A DNA stretch of 64,000 bases, taken from positions 3,410,001-3,474,000 of the forward strand of contig JAQOTA010000054.1 in NCBI GenBank assembly GCA_029532415.1, given 5' to 3'. Position numbers and translations under genes: made by a program. This DNA is from Marasmius tenuissimus. Lineage: Eukaryota > Basidiomycota > Agaricomycetes > Agaricales > Marasmiaceae. Below are positions 46,721 to 57,577 of this stretch, in pieces. The notes below the pieces were generated by a model. It was not told the origin of the DNA, did not search any database, and saw only the letters and a program-made list of their open reading frames with translations. Positions within the stretch are counted from its first letter, which is position 1. The number at the start of each line of letters is the position of its first letter.

Positions 46721-48410
46721 ATGACCCGTGGGTATCACATCTCGTACAGAGTTTTTGAGCTTCGCTCATCTTGGATCGCATTCACCAACGTGTAGGCCAG
46801 CCCAAGTATGTAGAAAGGAAGCAAGGGACCCCACGTCTGCCAAACGGTGTCGTTGAAGGTGCAGGTGCGTAGCGAATCTATCATCTTTGTTTCCTTTAGC
46901 AAATTCGTTGAATAAATATCTTTACACGTAGGCAAACCAGAAGGATATAAATCTTACTTGTCCGAGTCTGCGAGCCTGAGGGGAAACTTGGATCCACAGA
47001 AAACCTACTTCGGTTCTGCAGAAGAAGAATCAAGGACAACGATCTTCACCATTCAACCATCAGCACTCATCGATGCAACGCGTGCAACCCTCCCAGACTG
47101 GTACACTGTATGCATCGTCTCGCCTGCGGTCAAGCGGATGATCCTCAGCACTCCAGGGTATCCACAGCCACTCAATCGACCTTCCAAAACTCGTTACAGG
47201 ATTACGGACTCTCGAACGGCTGGCATCGGAATTTTTGCCACAGCCGACATGGAACTCGGAGACCTAGTTTATAGCGAAAGGGCCCTCCTCATGCTGTCCC
47301 GGGCGATCGAGGAGCCAGCAAACCTTCCAGCACACTACACGTGGGATCAAAAAATACAAGCAGCCCTCTATGATCAGGAGAAATTACTCGAAATTGCACT
47401 CAAGCAGATGCCCAAGGAAGTCCAGGATGAATATATGGCTCTACACAACTGCCACTTGCATGACGGGAGTGGTCCTCTCGTTGGTATCTTGAGGACAAAC
47501 AGTTTACAGATTCATGACTATTCCAGCGCAAACGGTGAGGTTTCGTGTAACCCCTCGACGACAAACTCGATCTAAACCATAGCTCTCATCCAGATTCCGA
47601 CCCACACGCTGCGGTATTTAGGGACGCCTCGCGAATCAATCACAGGTATGCCTTCGTTCAGCTCTCCGGGGGTCGCTAGTGAGCGTCCAATTTACCGCGC
47701 ACCTTTCAGTTGTTCTCCAAACGTCAGCGTGTCCTTCAATCGTCAAACCTTTGGAATGGAATTACGTGCATTGCGTAGCATCAAGGATGGAGAAGAACTC
47801 TTTATCGCTTACAACTCTGTCTCCGGCTCGACAGCCGAGAGACAAGATGAGTTGGTTCCCTACGGATTCCAGTGTGAATGTCGAACTTGCCGAGAGCCAG
47901 AAAAATCAGATCTTCTTCGGTCCAAAATCGGCGCGAATCATCCGCGTGTCCTCTTCGGGCGGCGTCTGGTTATGTGGCTCATGAGCCCTGGGCTACCGGA
48001 GAGCTACGTTGTCGATCCTTGTCTCGAGTTGATCAGGGCGATGGAGGAAGGGGGACTTGAGATGTCGTATTGGTATGGCTGTACACTTGAATATCTCTTC
48101 AAGCTCTATTGCGCGACGGGGAATGCTTCTGAGGCGTTCAAGTGTGAGTTTATTTCTCTCGATGCTCATTGTGCGCCTTGAGCTTACTGATAACGAGCGT
48201 TTGCATTCCATAGGCCTACGCAAACACGAGCTGCTTCAGCACGTCGTTGCCGGGGATAAGCCAAGGTCAGACGCGGAGCTACGGAAGGCGGTTTCCTCCT
48301 ATGACCGGTGGAACTGGAAGGCTAGGGTGCAGCGTACCATGAACTACTTAGGCAGTCGCCCTTCTGAGAAGGAAGGTTTGGAGTCCCCGACTTCGACTGC
48401 TCATGTATAA
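46721..48410 (+). CDS. SET-domain protein, copy A (SMYD-like)
   Basis: Exons 46721-46727 (7 nt), 46796-46864, 46932-47534, 47594-47645, 47710-48143, 48214-48410; 453 aa. The SET domain reads AGIGIFATADMELGDLVYSE (start), RINHSCSPNVSVSFN, FGMELRALRSIKDGEELFIAY, then a post-SET cysteine cluster YGFQCECRTCREP. The NHSCSPN motif forms the SAM/lysine-binding knot. In SMYD-type proteins such domains methylate histone or non-histone lysines; the target here is unknown. The start was set at ATG-ACC-C because the phase at 46796 requires it and copy B has the same structure. A longer upstream frame (ATG at 46621) ends out of phase. Confidence 0.85.
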
Positions 48411-49106
48411 TTTGCGAGCCTGGGAGCCTATTTCTGTTCATTCATTTCAGATATGCGCTCTTCGTAATTGGGGTTCTGGTCAGACAAGAATAAGAGCGCC
48501 AACGAAGTATTACAGGACTCGCAATGAGCCCAGGATGTAGTCCTTGTAACTCACAGCACGTGACAGGACGCGCAACAAACCTGAGACGCGTCCAGTATGC
48601 CTGATTTGTTCCAATATAGCCTAAACGTACTCAGATATCTCCTTCTGAATTGACACCACTATGTACAGCTTACCTCAATATATCTGGAATCTCTTACCAA
48701 ACTTCATGCGGCCAGCAGCCTGTGGGAAAATCTCTAGAAGGCGCGTTCATCTTCGACCACCATATCTTTACCCGTGACTGTACAATTTTCGACTTCTTAC
48801 CTCCCGGATGAACGGCTCAGAGCTGATATGCGTTGAAGGTGAGTGACAATCTTGAATTCTGTGTCTGTAGGGTGTCGCTAAAATTTGCAGATACATGATC
48901 AGAAATTGGAGTCCCCCGAGGTCGCTAGTCTCTAAAGGTGAGGAGATTCCTGATACAGAGCGAGGCCATTTTGTGATCAATGGCATCACGGACCTCTCGA
49001 ACTCGAGGCTTCCTGAGTCAAGTCACGTTTTTGTCCCAGTGGCATTCTTTTGGGATTCTTCTCGGCCCTTTGTTCAGTCCCACCATCATCTCAGCAGCGG
49101 TTGAAA
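48411..49106. other. Spacer between the SET copies
   Basis: Its right end (about 49008-49106) is a diverged copy of the region before copy A, including AGCAGCGGTTGAAAATG matching GGCCGCGATTGAAGATG. Otherwise nothing is recognised. Confidence 0.45.
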
Positions 49107-50774
49107 ATGTCCAGTGAGTACTGTACCTCGTCAAAAGTTTACGCAGTGCTTATTCTGTTTTCCAACACGTGTAGACCAGCCACGGTATACGAAATGGGGA
49201 GGCTCGACGTACGAGATGCCCCCGATCGGTGTCGTTGAAGGTGCAGGTGAGTGGCGTTTTTTTTTCTTCGACAATTACATATTTTGTTGACCTGACATCC
49301 TCGGTGAAAAGGCAAGCCAGAAGGTTTCAAGTCCGTAATGGACGAGGCCACCTCGACAATTCACCATAGCGGTACCACCAGCTTCGGCTCTCAAGCACTA
49401 GAATCAAACATGATCGTTTTCACCGTCCAGCCGGCCCCCTCTCCGGATGCGACCCGCGCAAACCACCCAGATTGGTACACGATGTGCATCGTCACGCCCG
49501 AAATCAAACGAAAAATCCTTAGCACTCCAGGGTATCCGAAACCACTCAATCGGCCTCCCCAACCGCGCCACAGGATAGCGAAGTCACCTGTCAGCGGGTT
49601 CGGAATGTTCGCCACTGCCGACTTGGAACTGGGAGACCTCGTATTTAGTGAAAGAGCTCACCTTATAATGTCACCCGCAATTTATCAACCGGCGAACCTT
49701 CCAGCACATTATACAAAGGCTCAAATCATACAGGCGGCCCTCTACGAGCAGGAGAAGACGATCGAATTTGGGATCGGTAAGCTGCCAAAGGATATGCAGG
49801 AGGAATATAAGGCGCTCCACAACTGTCATTTGCACGACGGAAGTGGACCTCTTTTGGGTGTCCTCAGGACGAACAGTCTCTGCATCGAGCCGGGTTATCA
49901 CGATGACCTTCGTGAGTGTTCTTTCGATATTCCTGAACGACTTCGTACTGATAGTTGAATCATCTCTAGGTCCATACCCGTACGCTGGCGTGTTCAAGGA
50001 AGGCTCACGAGTCAACCATAGGTATGTCTCCGTCCCTAATTTCCTCCTTCCACTCTATTACTGAATACATACGATAATGATCAGCTGCAGCCCAAACGCC
50101 AGCCGATTCTTCAACCGCCAAACCTTCGGAATCGAATTTCGCGCCCTCCGTAGCATCAAAGAAGGAGAAGAAATAACCACCAACTACGGTGTCATCGACG
50201 AACGGACCGCCGATCGGCAAAACGAGCTGGCACCCTATGGGTTCCAATGTAGATGTCAAGCTTGTCGCGAGCCACGAAAATCCGATTTGCTTCGGTATAC
50301 GCTCGCAACGAACACCCCACGCATGCTCACTGGACGACGGTTGGTTGTATGGCTTATGAATCCTGGACTACCAGGGAGCTACGTTGTGGAACCTTGTCTT
50401 GAGCGGCTGAAAACGATAGAAGAAGCAGGGCTGGAGCTGTCGATGTGGTACTCGAAAACCCTCGAGTATCTGTTTGAGGTGCATTGTGCGATGGGGAATG
50501 CTTCTGAAGCCTTTAAATGTAAGTTTTTTTTCGTTTTTAATCCACCTACTTGAAGCTTATCATGGACGCTCGGCCCTGTATAGACCTACGCAAACACGAG
50601 CTGGTCGAGTATGTCAAGTTTGCGAATGAGCCACGGTCAGAGGTGGAGCTTTGGGCAGCGGTTTTTTCTCATAGGCGGTGGAATTGGAAGACTAAGGTGC
50701 AACAGATCATGCACTACTTAGGGGACCACCCAACTGGGAAGGATGATTTGCACTCGTCCTGTGTTCTTGCGTAA
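49107..50774 (+). CDS. SET-domain protein, copy B (SMYD-like)
   Basis: Exons 49107-49113 (7 nt), 49175-49246, 49312-49911, 49970-50021, 50085-50518, 50584-50774; 451 aa. All introns match copy A in position and phase, and exon 5 is 434 nt in both. Key blocks: SGFGMFATADLELGDLVFSE, RVNHSCSPNASRFFN, FGIEFRALRSIKEGEEITTNY and YGFQCRCQACREP. Residues after GVVEGAGKPEGF differ strongly from copy A, as does the loop after TNSLCIEP, while the SET core is well kept. The frame is intact, so both copies look functional. It borders the HET island. Confidence 0.85.
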
Positions 50775-50943
50775 AATTATCGGTTGTAATCGTTTCGCTG
50801 TGTTCATTTTCTTGTATTTTTGAAATATGCTACCGTCGTCGCTTATGTTCCTCGTTCAACACGGGTTACATTCGAGTCAGCGTCATGAAGGAACTTGAAT
50901 CCCTGCTGCAGAGAAAGGGCGGAGACCATACATTCAATCCGTC

Positions 50944-52073
50944 TTACTGCTTCTCTTCTTTTGAACTCTCTTTCTTCTTCTCTATTCTATACTTCTCTCT
51001 CGTTTCTTTTCTCCATCTCTCCTCATTCTCTCTCAAGCCCGCGGGAAAGAAGATATCCATCAAGGCAAGCCCGACGTATCGCTCAACCTTCTCGGCCTCT
51101 ACGAGGGCTTCGAATACTTTCCTCTGGTGGAACGTACTGCGTTCCTTGAGATGAAACCCCAATGCCGCAGGTGTACGACGCGCCCCGCTGCTATCACATT
51201 CTGCAGCATCCCCGTAGCACCGATCGCAAGCAGATACCAATGCCCGTCCTCTACACCTTGCATAGTGAGGAGATTCACGAACCACAACAACGTGAGCGTT
51301 AAAGTGGCATAAACCGTCAACTTTGAGCTCTGCGCCGTCTCCCACCCACCCGCCAAATCAGCCATCCTCAGTTGACCATGCCGACCCTCGCTCCGAATAA
51401 CCATCACATACGGACTCCCGTTCCCTTTCGTGAGACATACCACCTCTCGCTTCCCTGGCTTGATGGGACGAGCGTCCCATAACTCCCTCCTCCATTGTGG
51501 TAGTGCCGCCTGGAGCTGCGCAAGAAGGTTCCCCCCACATGTAACGATCATCACTAACCAATTCCCATCAAGCGCGCCAGGTATAGCTGCGATCCCCATT
51601 TGGAGGAGTATCACCAACACCCCGAGATAATACACCCAATCACGATCGGGCACACCGGTGGCCTTGTCACTGGTATCGAAAAATGTAACCTCGAGGCCGG
51701 CACGTTGATTATGTCTGCTTTTGTAATCGCGGACAAGACGGGAAACAACCCAGGAATTGACGTCCCTCGCGTACCCCGACTCGACTTCAATGAGCCTACA
51801 TTGGAAGTCTGGATTGGGGACAAGTCGTCGAGATCCGACGGCGGAAAGGATGGCGGAAAATGAGTAGGCGACCCAACCGAACGAGAATGCGACAGGAGTG
51901 AAGGGTCTAGGGTGTGAGGAAACCAGTTGTGAGAGTGCACTCTGGACGATGTCACCCCCGATTATCATCAGGATCGAGAGAATATCATCGGGATTCTTCC
52001 ACTGATCTCTGAGGGCGGGGAGGTGAGCAGAGATGTGCTCTGACCGCGACATAATTCTGGTCCATGGAGGCAT
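50944..52073 (-). pseudogene. Multi-pass membrane protein, copy 1 (frameshifted)
   Basis: Single-exon frame from ATG at 52073 (HISAHLPALRDQWKNPDDIL, GYARDVNSWVVSRLVRDYK, TGVPDRDWVYYLGVLVILLQ, LWDARPIKPGKREVVCLTKG) runs in step with the intact copy at 60145 until NVIAAG. There one base is missing relative to that copy, in the C-run at about 51183-51186, and the frame closes early at 51099. The original frame continues to a TAA at 50944 with the expected tail (ALGFHLKERSTFHQ, GLALMDIFFPAGLRENEERW). A real loss of the C-terminal quarter or a sequencing error in a homopolymer are both possible. Confidence 0.75.
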
Positions 52074-52674
52074 CGTCGTAGTCGGAGTTGGTGAACCTGA
52101 AGAGCCTTTCCTAATTTTGAACCTTGAGATAGCTGCGTAAACTTATTTGGTAGGTTATGGCTCCCACGAGTGAGTCGGATAGGAGGAAGAATACTTCAAC
52201 AGTATGCATGTTCCAATGTGGTGGTGCGTGGTGAAGGGGAAGCTCTATACCGTGACACGTGTTGGCTGTCCAGGCAGCAATTATAGAAGCAATATTTATA
52301 TCATTATGACGGGGGCCGCGACATTTCTGCATGTAATTGCACACTCATGTCGAAGATTTCGCTGGATAGGACAGTATCTGGACTGAACCTACTAAATTGC
52401 TGAACTAGTCCATGGTCCGACAAGATAAAGGTAGGTTATAGTCTTGATCTGCAGGCGAGCCCGAGTTACTAATGATTACTTGGAAGTTGGTGCTATAGCA
52501 TGATCAGCAACCACTAATCCAGGTTCCGATTCGAGTCTACGTTCGATATTCAATCCTCACCAGAAACACGAGGCGCTTCTCAAGATATATTCCAATCGCA
52601 ATGGGAGCTGTGATAGTGCCTATTGCCCAGATTCGACACTCGGCCTCCTCGCCGTTTTCTCTCGTTTTGCAGAA
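52074..52674. other. Divergent flank between membrane-protein copy 1 and HET gene 1
   Basis: The part next to 52073 is similar, in inverted orientation, to the flank before the intact copy at 60145 (CACTCGTGGGAGC in both), so the duplication includes promoter sequence. The rest shows no gene. Confidence 0.5.
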
Positions 52675-54778
52675 ATGGTACCACTGTTCATGGCGAAGAT
52701 TATGGCGGGAATAAGGAGAATGTTCAAGATGGAGAGTTTAAAGGCAGGAATAAAAATAGTATTCACAACACAGAGCTGGGCAGCCAGTAAGTCTTCAAAC
52801 AAACCGATCGCGAGGATATTGTTGGAACTAACACTGGGTTTGCTAGTGACTCCTACAGCTCCTACGTCCTCTACAGCCCAACCACCATCTTCTTTCTCTG
52901 TCCCTTTGCCGTCTTCCTCTGTAGTCTCTTCGCTCTCCGCTTCTTCATCTCCAGATCCAGATTACCGAGCACTCCCAGTCGGTGGAACTTCAGTTCAGGC
53001 CCTTAACCACTCGATGGGCCCCCACCAAACTAAATTCGGCCGAAAAGTTGCGACAAATGAACATAGTATTCGTCAGGTATGGCCACCGTTTTTTACTGGT
53101 CTCCGAATGACGTCTAACCCTTTGCTACCCGTTCGCAAAGTCTCCGTATACCACAGAAATCAGTAGCAGCGAGCCCAAGCTCATATTCTCTTGCAGCACT
53201 ACTGAACTATCTGGGAAGTGCCTCGACATCACACCATACGCCTCTCCCTGTCGTTTTCGTATGCTTTCGTGCCGCTCTTTGGAACACGAGGATTACCTGG
53301 ATATCTTCGAATTTGAGCAGCTGCCTGCAGGAGAGTACTGTGCCGTCTCATACGTGTGGAGAGGAGTACCAGTCCCCGATTACAACGACTCCGGGACGTT
53401 CACCGTTCGTGGTGCTGAAGACGGGGATCCCATCAGCATTGATGTTCTTCGAGACATCGTTTGGCTGGCCGGTGAAGAGGCCAAGGAATATATTTGGTTA
53501 GATCGTATCGGTATCATCCAGTCGGACAAGTCTGATAAAGCATGGCAGATCATGCAGATGTTCAGCATCTACAAAGAGTCTACATGCATTATCGTTCCCG
53601 GTGGCGTAGGAAGGCTTGCCTTCTCCAACGACGAAACGACGTGGATGGATCGTGCATGGACCTTGCAAGAAGCTCTGGCCCCGAAACGCGAAGATGTCAT
53701 TGTCCTCTTTTCACACGACCCTTCCCTCGATTTCGAAAAGCACATTGCATCCCTTTCGTTCATTGACCTTCGAATCAAACCATTGCGCCCTGGGAGAACA
53801 GCCGTACCGGCTGCGTACATGACACTCGATGATGTCCTCACGGTCGCAAAATATTCCAATCAACGACCTTTTAGCTTTGACCGTGCGCATGCCCAGCCAC
53901 TCATTGGTGCCCGCATCGTCTCCGGAGCCGGCCAGCGCCAAGCTATCTGGCAATGCGCTCTCATGCGCACCTCGTCTCGTCCCGTTGACATGATCTTCAG
54001 CATTATGCACCTCTTCGGCGTAATGTTGAACCCTAAGGAATTTGACAGTGACGACCGACTAGGAGTAACAGTCAGATTCGCGCAAGGAATATTAGATGAG
54101 TCCCGAAAAGGCGTACTCAATGCTTTCGACCACTGGCTAAGCGCATTGTATTTCATGGAGTCATCTCAACAAATCTCGACCTTTCCACAGTTTCCTGAGA
54201 CCTCCGTCGATGGTCGGGCCTTCATTTACACGTCTGACGGTTCCAGGCAATCGGTAACCAATGTCATGAGCGAGAGGTATACCAAATATACCCGTGCTCC
54301 CCTCTATCCTCACTTCCTTGCCGAGGAGAAGGATGTCGGGGAAATGGACGACAGTGGCTACTATACATTCACGGCCAAATATGTTTTGCCATTGCGATTC
54401 ATCACCAGCCATCCACCTGTCAAGAACTACCCTCAGGATTCTGATCCAGACCAGGCCGGCTGGGATACCAGCAGACCTGTACTCGCTGCAGATGGAACTG
54501 AGTGGCGTCCAATGCTGGCCGTGTCGTCGACACCGGGCTCTCGCATTGCACCACTACCCGAAGCCGATGGATGGGGCGTTTACATGGGAGATCATATGTT
54601 GCTCGATACTTTCGTACTCGTCAAAAGCCACGGGGGTAGTCGTTTTCACAAAGTCACATATTTCTCTCTCTCTCGATCCATGGAGCTCGAAGATGAAGGC
54701 CACGAGAAGCAAGTCTGGTTCCCTTACGTTTTCCAGAAGGTCAAAATCAGCATCGGTGGCCCAGAGAGAGTTACTTGA
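52675..54778 (+). CDS. HET-domain protein 1
   Basis: Exons 52675-52786, 52847-53076, 53141-54778; 659 aa. The HET domain begins at LDITPYASPCRFRMLSCRSL and holds the signature blocks YCAVSYVWRGVP, YIWLDRIGIIQSDKSDKAWQI, MFSIYKESTCIIVPGG and WMDRAWTLQEALAP; SRPVDMIFSIMHLFGV follows in the middle region. HET domains trigger cell death in incompatible hyphal fusions. The first exon is the least certain part. The second intron was placed because both ends are canonical (GTATGG..AAAG, CTAAC branch) and the join restores the block seen in the paralogue at 61.4-63.5 kb, which also has about 660 aa. A Ser/Pro-rich linker occupies residues ~40-100. Confidence 0.82.
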
Positions 54779-55395
54779 CGCCGGAAGGAGGTAGTTGAAG
54801 ACGACTAGATGATCTATGCAATAGATATGTAGCTACCTTTGAGAGCCTGCACTTCATCACCGCTTATTATCGCGCCTGTTCGTGAGAAACTGCTCGCATC
54901 GCAAAGCATGTCCTACCTATGAGGAAGTAGTGAGGGTTGAGGATAAGTCAAACGAAATACACCCTCAGTGGAGGTCCAAATCAGCGTACGGGAGTTAGGG
55001 CGACAGTGAGCTCGAGGTTCATCGGAGCGGACAGCCGGAAGGCCCGAGCTTCAAATCAAGCGCGTTGGTGTCACGATGCACTGTCGTCGTGTTTTCCATG
55101 TTCCTGCCATGCCCCTCACAAGCACAGAGCGGACGCTTGATAACACACAGTGAAGTTTCAGCTCTTATTAACACCATATGCCCAAGGACGCCTTCCGCCG
55201 ATTTCTGACGTGGCTCGTTGGAATATTTGAACAGATTTGAACACCTAGTGAACATACAGAGGACAGAGTCAAAACCCGGGAGGGTAAACGAGGTTAGCCA
55301 GGGCGTGGGAGCAATCTCTAGGGACGAGAGAGAGAGAAACTCACCATTTGCGGAACAGCCGCAGAGTAACAGCATCCCAACGTCACCCTCTACGA
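54779..55395. other. Interval holding the unresolved 5' end of HET gene 2
   Basis: An open frame in step with HET gene 2 covers 55209-55441 (RTESKPGRVNEVSQGVG) but has no ATG. ATG at 55179 spliced through a weak GTTGGA donor at about 55218 would join in phase and is one option. Confidence 0.4.
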
Positions 55396-57042
55396 TGATC
55401 ACTCGACTTGCTGACGCTGAGGTGAAGCTGTATGTATCTTGCCAAATATCTGACATTCACGATACTCACTTGGCCGTGTTCCTCTATCCAGTGTATATTC
55501 TATACCATTAGATGCACTACAGAATGGCACAACCATCGATCTCACTCCTTACCTCACTGAAAATCGCTACCGGTTCATCGATGCTGATGCCTTCATTCAC
55601 AACCGCATCTTGGCTATACACGAAATGCCGACCCTTCCCGACCTATACAGCGCAATATCCTACGTCTGGTTCGGTCTCGAAGCTGAACTTTCCCAACTGG
55701 AACAGGAAGGTAGCTTCCGTATCTTCTGCGGGGTCCGCAGCGATGGAGCTCTACGTGAAGACGGTGGACCCATCAACATGAAAGTTCTCGAGCACGCGTG
55801 TCGATGGGCGTCCAACTCCAGTTCATCCTACCTATGGCTCGACCGCCTGTGTATTCTCCAAACGAGCAAGCAAGATAAAACCTGGCAGATTAGCCGGATG
55901 TATGATATCTACGCAGGCTCAGAGCAATGCATCGTTCTTCCGGGCGGTCTGCAATGCCTGTCGTCGGTTTTCGACGAGACATCTTGGGCAGATCGAGCTT
56001 GGACATACCAAGAAGCCATAGTCACCTGGGACTATGCCATCGTGTTGACGAAAGATTGGCACCGGCCCAAGGGAGAGCAGCATTGGCTAGTTGAGGGAGA
56101 ATGCCACTGGCAGTATCTGCAACAGCTCTTCATCGAAGGGGACGACCTTTTGACGAAACAGGGGGAACGGAAAATACGGGAGAGAACCCGTGTTTGATAT
56201 TAGGGAGGAATGGGAACGCCCTGAACGTACTTCGCAGAATTATGGAGTACAAGGCATACAACCAATTAGCCGCTGAGGGCGAGGAGACTATCAGCCAGCA
56301 GACAATCCGTCAACTCGTTCTGCAGGGTGTTGCTATGCGGATATCATCGAGACCTGTCGACATGGTTCTCAGTGTTCTTGGTTTGATAGGCGTCGACGAC
56401 GTCTTTCAAGACCGTATCGGCGAGTTCAGAGCGAACGAACGATTCTGTGCTACCCTGACTCTGGTGGAAGCTATGCTTCGCCTTGAAGAGGATGAGAGTG
56501 ATCATCCCAACAACTCACCGAATGCAACGTCTAGCACGCTGGTGGACCTCCCACTCTGGCAGATTTTAGAGCTGGACCCTGATACACAGTCGCTGTGTGG
56601 CGGTACAAAGGCTTCCAACGGGGTGGATCCTGCACGGTTACCATCTCTCCGCGACCTTGCGCAACTTCTTGATAACGACGACACAGAACACAGACTAACT
56701 CACCACCCGGATGTTTTACTGAAACGACGGCCACTACCTGAATGGACGTTTGATGTCGAGCACACGGAAGATTATCCTGGTGTTAGGGCAACAGCCATCG
56801 CAATCGACCTTCCCGATGATGACTTGATCCAGGCATATAGCTCGGACTCGGGGAGGGATAGAGTTATTGTGCATCATGAGACGGAAGGATTCATTGAGCT
56901 GTGTCGAAGGCTAGAGTTGAAGGAGGAAGGAGATGCCATCGTCGATCTCACTGTGTTCGGTTGGAGCTTGCACCTGGACGGGCATCCTTATATCAGGTTC
57001 TACAAATTTGATATCTCGCACTTGTCTCTGTACTCTGCATAG
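55396..57042 (+). CDS. HET-domain protein 2 (5' end and one junction unresolved)
   Basis: The listed start is only the first in-frame ATG. An intron from about 55430 (GTATGT, CTGAC branch, ATCCAG) leads to LDALQNGTTIDLTPYLTENRYRF. HET blocks: YSAISYVWFGLEA, YLWLDRLCILQTSKQDKTWQI, MYDIYAGSEQCIVLPGG and WADRAWTYQEAIV. Near 56190 the frame changes; an 80-nt intron at 56190-56269 (GTGTTT..TTAG) restores phase to ISQQTIRQLVLQGVAMRISSRPVDMVLSVLGLIGV and the stop at 57042, but the donor is weak, so a frameshift is equally possible. The region after SRPVDMV diverges from the other HET proteins. Confidence 0.72.
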
Positions 57043-57577
57043 TTCAATATTTGGTACAGAGAGAACTATGATAGGGAACGGACCACTGAATGAATTTGAA
57101 TTGCGAATGGTTTTGAGATCGACCCCGTGGGACGAGCCACGGTTCAGGTTGACGCGTATCTTGACAGAGTGATCAAGAGCCCTAAGGTCTTGAAATAATG
57201 TGCAACATTTCTCTAGGAGACTGAGAGAATTTGCCGTTCCGCTTTCATGGGGACGAGAATGTTGACATTGATCCTGAGAAAGATATCGGAAATTGCCGGT
57301 GGATGCACGTCAGTTTCTTGGGTTAGGCTGCTTGCTTGGGTTAGGTTTGTTTCAACCGCGGACCCATAACTCCTTCCAACTTTGGACATATTGATACCAT
57401 GGCACTTGAAGCTTGAAGTTGCTGTGACAGGTAAGTTTTCGTGAAATTTTACCACATTGGACGTGCTTTCACACATTTGCAGGGGAGTTTGAGGGGGGGA
57501 ATCACACTTAGATCCCATCGATGAAGCCTAAGATAGGATGTGAATGCCTGTGAATGCAACATGTTCGACCAGAAGCC
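57043..57577. other. Intergenic region between HET genes 2 and 4
   Basis: GGGTTAGG occurs twice (57320 and 57338), too short to be a telomeric array. A G-run at 57494-57499. No gene. Confidence 0.45.

Noticed and set aside
46621..46727. Longer start for SET copy A at ATG 46621
   Set aside because: It gives phase 2 at the donor, while exon 2 needs phase 1; the corresponding upstream ATG in copy B fails in the same way.
57320..57345. Two GGGTTAGG units suggesting telomeric DNA
   Set aside because: Only two units separated by 10 bp of other sequence; expected by chance in a window this size.
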